10,096 bases of DNA, from the NCBI GenBank assembly GCA_964555565.1, contig CAZKTF010000131.1, positions 1 through 10,096 of the forward strand, given 5' to 3'. Below the pieces are notes generated by a model that worked only from the letters and a program-made list of their open reading frames with translations, was not told the DNA's origin and did not search any database. Positions 5,308 through 10,096 of the stretch are shown in pieces (the first letter of the stretch is position 1; every line of letters starts with the position of its first letter). This DNA is from CAZKTF01 sp964555565. Lineage in GTDB: Bacteria; Planctomycetota; JAJSAM01; JAKLKS01. A program made the translations under genes and the position numbers.

Positions 5308-5656
5308 CCCGGAGAACGCGCGCCGCGCATGGGACGCGCTCCGGGCCTTCGGGGCGCCGATGCACGACCTGGAACCCGGCGACCTCTCGAGGCCCGGGAT
5401 GGTCTACCAGATCGGCCTGCCCCCCAATCGCATCGACATCCTCACCAGCCTGGTGGGCGTGGAGTTCCCCGCCGCCTGGGAGCGCCGCGCGCGCGCCCGG
5501 TACGGCGCGTGCGACGTCCAGTACATCTCGCGAGAGGACCTCGCGGAGAACAAGCGGCTCGCCGGGAGGAAGCAGGACCTGCTCGACGTGGAGGCGCTCG
5601 AGAGGTCGCTGCGGAAGCCCGGCGGCAAGCCGCGGGCGGGCCACCGCCCGCGCTGA
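5171..5656 (+). CDS. AbiEii/MNT-like nucleotidyltransferase
   Basis: The 161-residue protein has the DNA polymerase beta-like nucleotidyltransferase fold seen in AbiEii and MNT families. It opens with NPDFRDLFSAFNGLGVRYLVVGG (from residue 2). The GG of VVGGYAV (21-27) is followed by TKDLDVWID (36-44) with the metal-binding pair Asp38 and Asp40, and the third acidic residue is probably Asp89 in NRIDIL. The tail has ISREDLAENKRLAGRKQDLLDVEAL (119-143), common to these proteins and probably closing the nucleotide site. Such enzymes transfer nucleotides to RNA, tRNA or protein, and several are toxins of toxin-antitoxin or abortive-infection systems; the target here is unknown. I chose GTG at 5171 (GTG at 5168 is equally possible) because GGGGAGAG (5157-5164) lies at ribosome-binding distance. 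It overlaps the upstream small gene by 137 bp, and its stop lies just past a GC hairpin. Confidence 0.8.
   Translation: MNPDFRDLFSAFNGLGVRYLVVGGYAVTFHTKPRLTKDLDVWIDADPENARRAWDALRAFGAPMHDLEPGDLSRPGMVYQIGLPPNRIDILTSLVGVEFPAAWERRARARYGACDVQYISREDLAENKRLAGRKQDLLDVEALERSLRKPGGKPRAGHRPR
5631..5652 (+). terminator. Perfect hairpin at the nucleotidyltransferase 3' end
   Basis: CGCGGGCGG (5631-5639) and CCGCCCGCG (5644-5652) form a perfect 9-bp stem with a GCCA loop, ending one base before the TGA at 5654-5656. It is a U-less, terminator-like structure inside the last codons, similar in design to the one at 941-960. Confidence 0.45.
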
Positions 5657-5687
5657 CCCCGGTCCCCCGCTCCTCCCCCGCCCGCGT

Positions 5688-5717
5688 TTGCCGGGCCGGA
5701 GGCGCCCCGGGTACGAT
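5688..5717 (+). promoter_or_regulatory. Possible promoter of the acyl-CoA operon (TTGCCG / TACGAT)
   Basis: TTGCCG (5688-5693) and TACGAT (5712-5717) are 18 bases apart, a reasonable -35/-10 pair. They lie in the 119-bp gap before the thiolase gene, about 60 bases ahead of its ATG. The match is partial and no regulator site is recognised. Confidence 0.35.
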
Positions 5718-5775
5718 GGGCGTTCCGGCATCCCTCGGGGCGGGGGCCACGGCCCTCGCCGCAGGAGACACGACC

Positions 5776-6870
5776 ATGCCCGACGCCTTCATCCTCTCCG
5801 CCTGCCGGACCGCCATCGGGAAGTTCCAGGGAGGCCTCGGCGGCCTCGCCGCGCCCGCCCTGGGCGCCATCGTCGTGAAGGAGGCGCTCTCCCGCGCCGG
5901 CGTCCCGGTCGATGCCGTGGACGAGGTCATCCTGGGGAACGTCCTCCAGGCCGGCGTGGGCCAGAACCCGGCGCGGCAGGCGGCGATCAAGGCCGGGCTC
6001 CCCCCCTCGGTCCCGCCCTTCACCGTGAACATGGAGTCGATGTCGAACGCGCCCTACCTGCTGCCGAAGGCGCGCGCGGGCTACCGCCTCGGCCACGGGA
6101 CGCTGGTGGACTCCATGATCGCGGACGGGCTCTGGGACTGCTTCCACGACTTCCACATGGGAAACACGGCGGAGCTCGTCGCCCGCGAGAAGGGGGTCTC
6201 CCGCGCCGACCAGGACGCCTTCGCCGCGGAGTCCCACCGGCGCGCGGTCGCCGCGCAGTCGGCGGGGAAGTTCCTGAGGGAGATCGTCGCGGTCGAGATC
6301 CCGGGCCGCAAGGGCGAGGTCACCCGCTGCGACACGGACGAGGGGCCGCGCGCCGACACCACGGCCGAGTCCCTGGCGAAGCTCCGCCCGGCCTTCGACC
6401 CGAAGGGCAGCGTCACCGCGGGGAACGCCTCCTCCATCAACGACGGGGCGGCGGCCCTCGTCGTGGCCTCGGAGAGGAGGGCGAAGGAACTCGGCGCGAA
6501 GCCCCTCGCGCGGATCACCGGGTACGCGGCGGGCGGCCTCCCCCCGGAGTGGGTGATGATGGCCCCCGTGGAGGCCGTGAAGAACCTCTGGAAGCGGCTC
6601 GGCGTGGGGCGCGACCACTTCGACCTCTACGAGATGAACGAGCCCTTCGCGGCCGCCTCCCTGGCGGTGAACCGCGCCCTGGAGCTCGACCCCGCGAAGG
6701 TGAACGTCCACGGCGGGGCCGTGGCCCTCGGCCACCCCATCGGGGCGAGCGGGGCGCGCATCCTGGTCACGCTGCTCCACGCGCTGGAGGACCGGGGGCT
6801 CCGGCGCGGCCTCGCGGGGCTCTGCCTCGGGGGCGGGAACGCGGTGGCGCTCTCGGTGGAGCGGCTGTAG
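5776..6870 (+). CDS. Acetyl-CoA acetyltransferase-like thiolase lacking the nucleophile segment
   Basis: This is a thiolase-family protein that would normally condense two acetyl-CoA to acetoacetyl-CoA or run the reverse. It starts at an ATG with AGGAGA (5763-5768) upstream. Its N-terminus (DAFILSACRTAIGKFQGGL) and Cys-His machinery at the C-terminal half are typical: NEPFAA (288-293), GHPIGASGAR with His320 (319-328), and CLGGGNAVAL with Cys350. Between Asn85 and Met86 (6030/6031) the sequence jumps from FTVN to MESMSNAPYLLPKAR. Family members have about 29 residues there (N-x-x-CGSGL...VVAGG-M) containing the active-site cysteine that carries the acyl group. The protein is 364 residues against the usual 390-394, which the loss accounts for. 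The frame is intact on both sides. As written it should not form the acyl-enzyme. It is the first gene of a cluster with hbd and acyl-CoA dehydrogenase genes. Possible readings are an assembly deletion, a recent in-frame deletion, or a non-catalytic protein. Confidence 0.85.
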   Translation: MPDAFILSACRTAIGKFQGGLGGLAAPALGAIVVKEALSRAGVPVDAVDEVILGNVLQAGVGQNPARQAAIKAGLPPSVPPFTVNMESMSNAPYLLPKARAGYRLGHGTLVDSMIADGLWDCFHDFHMGNTAELVAREKGVSRADQDAFAAESHRRAVAAQSAGKFLREIVAVEIPGRKGEVTRCDTDEGPRADTTAESLAKLRPAFDPKGSVTAGNASSINDGAAALVVASERRAKELGAKPLARITGYAAGGLPPEWVMMAPVEAVKNLWKRLGVGRDHFDLYEMNEPFAAASLAVNRALELDPAKVNVHGGAVALGHPIGASGARILVTLLHALEDRGLRRGLAGLCLGGGNAVALSVERL

Positions 6871-6887
6871 GGCCGTTGCCGTTGTAG

Positions 6888-6907
6888 GGGCGGGGCTTGC
6901 CCCGCCC
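6888..6907. repeat. Perfect palindromic element between thiolase and hbd genes
   Basis: GGGCGGGGC (6888-6896) and GCCCCGCCC (6899-6907) are perfect inverted arms around TT, preceded by GTTGTAGG. It sits 17 bases after the thiolase stop and 39 before the hbd ATG. Palindromes of the 'TAGGGGCGGGGC' kind are commonly dispersed in high-GC genomes, which makes a REP-like element likely. It could also attenuate or process the operon mRNA. Copies elsewhere in the genome cannot be seen from here. Confidence 0.6.
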
Positions 6908-6946
6908 GCCGTTCGACGCGTCCGGCGCAGGTCGGAGGAGAGGACC

Positions 6947-7813
6947 ATGGCGGAGGTGAGGAAGGTCGGCGTGCTCGGGGCGGGGACCATGGGCAACGGG
7001 ATCGCCCAGGTCTTCGCGCAGGCGGGGGTGCCCGTGGCGGTGGTGGACACCTTCCCGGGGGCGATCGAGCGGGCCCGGGCCGCCATCGAGAAGTCGGCCC
7101 GGAAGATGGCCGAGAAGGCCGGGAAGTCCCCGGACGAGGCCGCCCGGGAGACCCTGGGGCTCATCCGCTTCGGGGCGGACATGGAGGCCTTCGCGGCGTG
7201 CGACCTCGTGGTGGAGGCGATCGTCGAGGACGCCGCGGCCAAGGAGGCGGCCTTCCGCACGCTCGACGCCGTGTCCTCGGCCCACGCCGTCCTCGCCACG
7301 AACACGTCGTCCATCTCGATCACCCGGATCGCCGCGGCCACGAGGCGCCCGGCGCGGGTGGTGGGGATGCACTTCATGAACCCCGTCCCCCTCATGAAGC
7401 TCGTCGAGATCATCCGCGGGCTGTTGACGATCGACGCCACCGTGGCCACGGTCGTGGAGGCCACGAAGCGCCTGGGCAAGGTCCCCGTGGAGGTGAACGA
7501 CTCCCCGGGCTTCGTCAGCAACCGGGTCCTCATGCCCATGCTCAACGAGGCGATGTTCGCCCTGATGGAGGGCGTGGCGACGAAGGAGGCCATCGACGAC
7601 GTGATGCGCCTGGGGATGAACCACCCGCTCGGGCCGCTGGCGCTCGCGGACCTCATCGGCCTCGACGTCTGCCTCGCCATCCTCGAGGTCCTGCACCGCG
7701 ACCTGGGGGACGACCGCTACCGCCCCTGCCCGCTCCTCAGGCGGATGGTGGCGGCGGGGCTCCTCGGGCGCAAGGCGGGACGCGGTTTCCACGACTACGC
7801 GGCGGCGAAGTAG
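6947..7813 (+). CDS. hbd: 3-hydroxybutyryl-CoA dehydrogenase
   Basis: The enzyme interconverts acetoacetyl-CoA and (S)-3-hydroxybutyryl-CoA with NAD(P)(H), in butyrate-type synthesis or beta-oxidation. The 288-residue length is close to the family's roughly 282. The Rossmann motif GAGTMGNGIAQVFA spans 11-24, with Asp34 at the end of strand two favouring NAD. VVEAIVED (88-95) and ATNTSSISIT (117-126) are typical. The catalytic pair is His142 in GMHFMNPVPLMKLVEII with Glu154. The C-terminal domain carries NDSPGFVSNRV (184-194) and HPLGPLALADLIGLD (226-240), ending in GRKAGRGFHDY. GGAGGAGAGGA precedes the ATG. It lies 76 bp after the thiolase gene, with the palindrome between, and 19 bp before the acyl-CoA dehydrogenase gene. 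No defects are seen. Confidence 0.94.
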   Translation: MAEVRKVGVLGAGTMGNGIAQVFAQAGVPVAVVDTFPGAIERARAAIEKSARKMAEKAGKSPDEAARETLGLIRFGADMEAFAACDLVVEAIVEDAAAKEAAFRTLDAVSSAHAVLATNTSSISITRIAAATRRPARVVGMHFMNPVPLMKLVEIIRGLLTIDATVATVVEATKRLGKVPVEVNDSPGFVSNRVLMPMLNEAMFALMEGVATKEAIDDVMRLGMNHPLGPLALADLIGLDVCLAILEVLHRDLGDDRYRPCPLLRRMVAAGLLGRKAGRGFHDYAAAK

Positions 7814-7832
7814 CCGGCCGGCACGGAGGACC

Positions 7833-8975
7833 ATGGACTTCCGGCTCAGCGAAGAGCACCGCATGGTGCAGGAGGCCGCGCGGGAGTACGCCCGCGAGGT
7901 CCTGGCCCCCCGGGCCGCCGGGCTCGACCGCACGGGGGAGTTCCCGGTCGAGAACCTCAAGGCGGCCGCGGAGCGCGGCTTCTGCGGGTTCCTGATCCCG
8001 GAGGAGCACGGCGGGACCGGGATGGGGAACATGGCCCTGGCCCTGGCGCTGATCGAGATCAACCGGGCCTGCGCCTCCACGGGCGTGACGATCTCCGTCC
8101 ACAACAGCCTCGCGTGCGGGCCCATCGTCGCGCACGCGAACGAGGAGCTGAAGAAGCGCTGGCTCCCCCGGCTCGCCACGGGCGAGGTCCTCGGGGCCTA
8201 CGCGCTCTCGGAGGCCGCGAGCGGCTCCGACGCGGCCGCCCTCCTCTGCACGGCGCGCCTCGACGGGGACCACTGGGTCCTCGACGGGACCAAGCTCTGG
8301 GTCACCAACGGGAGCCACGCGGGGCTCTTCGTGGTCTTCGCCCGCACCGACCCGAAGGTCTCCCACGCGAAGGGGATCACGGCCTTCCTCGTGGAGCGGG
8401 ACACGCCCGGCTTCCGCGTGAGCAAGAAGGAGGACAAGCTCGGGATCCGCGCGTCCTCCACCACGGAGCTCGTGTTCGAGGGGGCCCGCGTCCCCGCGGG
8501 GAACGTCGTCGGGGACGTAAACGAGGGCTTCAAGGTCGCCATGCACACGCTCGACGGCGGCCGCATCGGGATCGCCGCCCAGGCCCTGGGGATCGCCGAG
8601 GCCTGCCTCGAGGCCTCGGTCAAGTACGCGAAGGAGCGCCGGCAGTTCGGCCGTCCCATCGCCGACTTCCAGCCCATCCGGTGGAAGATCGCCGAGATGG
8701 CCGCGAAGATCGAGGCGGCCCGCCTGCTCATCCTCCACGCGGCGTGGAAGAAGGACCGGGACGAGCCCCACACCTTCGAGGCCTCGGTGGCGAAGCTCGA
8801 GGCGAGCCGCGCGGCCAACTGGTGCGCGCGCCAGGCGGTCCAGGTGCACGGGGGGGCCGGGTACCTCGTGGACTTCCCGGTGGAGCGGTACTTCCGCGAC
8901 GCCCGGATCACCGAGATCTACGAGGGCACCACCGAGATCCAGAAGCTCGTCATCTCCCGCCACGTGCTGAGGTAG
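7833..8975 (+). CDS. Short-chain (butyryl-type) acyl-CoA dehydrogenase
   Basis: This 380-residue FAD flavoprotein dehydrogenates short-chain acyl-CoA to 2-enoyl-CoA and usually passes electrons to ETF. Domains run in family order. The N-terminal helical part begins MDFRLSEEHRMVQEAAREYA. The middle beta domain carries GAYALSEAASGSDA (about 127-140, the ACAD signature, usually 'LTEP.AGSD') and WVTNGSHAG. The C-terminal helical domain carries KERRQFGRPIADFQ, QVHGGAGYLVDFPVERYFRDARI and IYEGTTEIQKLVISRHVL. Glu364 in IYEGTTEIQ is the expected catalytic base of short- and medium-chain members. CGGAGGA (7824-7830) lies two bases before the ATG, a short spacing. Gene order after thiolase and hbd points to butyryl/crotonyl-CoA as substrate, but isobutyryl- or 2-methylbutyryl-CoA cannot be excluded. 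No etfAB is in the window. Confidence 0.94.
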   Translation: MDFRLSEEHRMVQEAAREYAREVLAPRAAGLDRTGEFPVENLKAAAERGFCGFLIPEEHGGTGMGNMALALALIEINRACASTGVTISVHNSLACGPIVAHANEELKKRWLPRLATGEVLGAYALSEAASGSDAAALLCTARLDGDHWVLDGTKLWVTNGSHAGLFVVFARTDPKVSHAKGITAFLVERDTPGFRVSKKEDKLGIRASSTTELVFEGARVPAGNVVGDVNEGFKVAMHTLDGGRIGIAAQALGIAEACLEASVKYAKERRQFGRPIADFQPIRWKIAEMAAKIEAARLLILHAAWKKDRDEPHTFEASVAKLEASRAANWCARQAVQVHGGAGYLVDFPVERYFRDARITEIYEGTTEIQKLVISRHVLR

Positions 8976-8980
8976 GCGGC

Positions 8981-9988
8981 GTGGGCGGGGCGGCGCGGGC
9001 GACCGGGCGGAGGACGGCGCGGGCGGGGTCCCCTCCGGCCGCGGGGCCCCCGGGGGACCTCGCCGCGGGAGTCGCCGCGGGCGACACCTTCGCCGTGGCC
9101 CGGGCCATCTCCCTCGTGGAGGACCGGTCCGCGGCGGGCGCGGCGCTCCTGGAGTCGCTCGCCCCCCGCGTCGGGCGGGCCCACCGGGTCGGGATCACGG
9201 GGCCCCCGGGAGCGGGGAAGTCCACGCTCGTGAACGCGCTGGCGCGCGAGGCGCTCGCGGCGGGAGGCTCGGTCGGCGTGGTGGCCGTGGACCCGACCTC
9301 CCCCTTCACGGGGGGGGCGCTCCTCGGCGACCGCGTGCGGATGCAGGGGGCGGCGGCGGACCCCCGGGCCTTCATCCGTTCCATGGCGAGCCGAGGCGAC
9401 CTCGGGGGCCTCTCGGCGGCGGCCCAGGACGCCTGCGACGTCCTCGACGCCGCGGGCAAGGACTGGGTCCTCCTCGAGACCGTGGGGGTCGGGCAGACCG
9501 AGGTCGAGGTCGCCGGGGCGGCGGACACCGTCGTGGTCGTCCTCCACCCGGAGTCGGGGGACGGCGTCCAGGCGATGAAGGCGGGCCTGATGGAAATCGC
9601 GGATATCCTCGTCGTCAACAAGGCGGACCGGGACGGGGCCGACAGGCTCGTGCGGGAGGTGCTCGGGGTGCTCGAGTTCCGCCCGGCGGGGGCGCGTCCG
9701 CCGGTCCTCCAGACGGTGGCGTCGGAGGGACGCGGGGTCCCGGAGCTGTTCGCGGCCGTGCGCGGGCACCGGGAGGGGGCGCGGGCCTCGGGCTCCTTCG
9801 ACGCACGGCGGCGCGCACGGTTGCGGGCCCGGATCCGGGAGATGGTGGAGGACGCGCTGCGGGCGCGGGTGCTCGGGGAGGGGGCCCGGGCCCTGGAGGG
9901 GCTCGTGGAGGAGGTCCTCGCGCGGCGCGAGACGCCGCAGGGGGCCGCGGCGAGGCTGCTCGCCGGCCTGAAGGGAGTCGATCGATGA
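8981..9988 (+). CDS. meaB: MeaB/ArgK-family GTPase, chaperone of B12-dependent acyl-CoA mutase
   Basis: G3E-family P-loop GTPases of this group load and protect adenosylcobalamin-dependent mutases such as methylmalonyl-CoA mutase. From the GTG start the protein has 335 residues, slightly over the family norm because of a Gly/Ala-rich N-terminus of about 30 residues. Motifs in order: Walker A GPPGAGKS (74-81), VAVDPTSPFTGGALLGDRVRM (101-121), FIRSMASRGDLGGL (131-144), ETVGVGQTEVEV (166-177), AGLMEIADILVVNKAD (201-216) with the NKAD guanine-specificity motif. The C-terminal helices resemble the MeaB dimerisation arm. I chose GTG at 8981 because GAGG (8969-8972) lies 8 bases upstream, only five bases after the acyl-CoA dehydrogenase stop. 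It links the acyl-CoA operon to a cobalamin mutase not seen in the window. The next gene starts inside its stop codon. Confidence 0.92.
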   Translation: MGGAARATGRRTARAGSPPAAGPPGDLAAGVAAGDTFAVARAISLVEDRSAAGAALLESLAPRVGRAHRVGITGPPGAGKSTLVNALAREALAAGGSVGVVAVDPTSPFTGGALLGDRVRMQGAAADPRAFIRSMASRGDLGGLSAAAQDACDVLDAAGKDWVLLETVGVGQTEVEVAGAADTVVVVLHPESGDGVQAMKAGLMEIADILVVNKADRDGADRLVREVLGVLEFRPAGARPPVLQTVASEGRGVPELFAAVRGHREGARASGSFDARRRARLRARIREMVEDALRARVLGEGARALEGLVEEVLARRETPQGAAARLLAGLKGVDR

Positions 9989-10096
9989 GCGCGAAGGAGC
10001 GTCGCGGCGGCCGCCGGAAGCTGGGCCCCGCCTCCCCCCCCGGGACCCCGCGGGCGGCCCGCCCGTCCCCGGGCGCCTCCCGCCCCGGGCCCTCCC
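9985..10096 (+). CDS. Start of an unidentified gene (truncated by window edge)
   Basis: ATG at 9985 overlaps the meaB TGA as ATGA, and AGGGAG (9972-9977) lies 7 bases upstream, so a translationally coupled gene is likely. The 37 visible residues begin MSAKERRGGRRKLGP and continue as a Pro/Ala/Arg/Gly-rich stretch with no stop and no recognisable domain. It has neither a signal peptide nor the N-terminus I would expect of a methylmalonyl-CoA mutase, though a disordered extension ahead of a domain is possible. Function cannot be assigned. Confidence 0.55.
   Translation, partial: MSAKERRGGRRKLGPASPPGTPRAARPSPGASRPGPS

Noticed and set aside
5404..7680. A 758-codon open frame on the minus strand across the nucleotidyltransferase, thiolase and hbd region
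   Set aside because: It is antisense to three genes with clear family motifs, and its translation is low-complexity (rich in Arg, Gly, Ala, Pro). Long antisense open frames are expected in DNA with this high GC3.
8198..8911. 237-codon minus-strand frame opposite the acyl-CoA dehydrogenase gene
   Set aside because: Antisense shadow of a gene with intact acyl-CoA dehydrogenase signatures; no domain or start signal of its own.

Overview
The window is about 10.1 kb of very GC-rich bacterial DNA, by eye above 70% G+C with G or C in almost every third codon position. It is densely coding, with short gaps, ATGA-type overlaps and Shine-Dalgarno sites before the operon genes. No rRNA, tRNA, CRISPR array, integrase or transposase was seen. 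The gene content is ordinary chromosomal metabolism from a high-GC, probably environmental bacterium. Myxococcota, Desulfobacterota, Acidobacteriota or a related candidate phylum would all fit, but the sequence alone does not decide between them.

Left part (1-4905). The window opens in the 3' end of a gene resembling sfsA. A cupin thiol dioxygenase of the cysteine dioxygenase superfamily follows (353-967). It converges with a 4-bp overlap on adenine phosphoribosyltransferase (apt, minus strand, 964-1485). Divergent from apt is arginyl-tRNA synthetase (argS, 1620-3320), which has unusual signature motifs. A 230-bp gap (3321-3550) holds a small hairpin and a large imperfect inverted repeat with a G-quadruplex-type arm. 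Next come a PyrK-type flavin/iron-sulfur electron-transfer protein (3551-4387) and, overlapping it by 28 bp, a SIS-domain protein of the 6-phospho-3-hexuloisomerase family (4360-4905).

Middle (4906-5656). A locally AT-richer stretch carries a two-gene cassette: a small uncharacterised protein (4999-5307) and an AbiEii/MNT-like nucleotidyltransferase (5171-5656). They overlap by 137 bp in different frames. The form resembles accessory or toxin-antitoxin-like pairs and it may be horizontally acquired.

Right part (5776-10096). A same-strand cluster for short-chain acyl-CoA metabolism holds an acetyl-CoA acetyltransferase-like thiolase, 3-hydroxybutyryl-CoA dehydrogenase, a short-chain acyl-CoA dehydrogenase, a MeaB/ArgK-type GTPase chaperone of B12-dependent acyl-CoA mutases, and the start of an unidentified gene. 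Together these suggest interconversion of acetyl-CoA, acetoacetyl-CoA, 3-hydroxybutyryl-CoA and crotonyl-/butyryl-CoA (beta-oxidation or butyrate-type synthesis), with a link to a cobalamin-dependent mutase. No crotonase or mutase is visible here.

The most striking observation is that the thiolase lacks, cleanly and in frame, about 29 residues that normally contain the nucleophilic cysteine, while the rest of the protein is intact. Other points worth checking are a repeated TANNNT-to-ATG arrangement suggesting leaderless transcription of three genes, the overlapping reading frames of the nucleotidyltransferase cassette, the altered HIGH-like motif in ArgRS, and GC-rich hairpins at several gene 3' ends.
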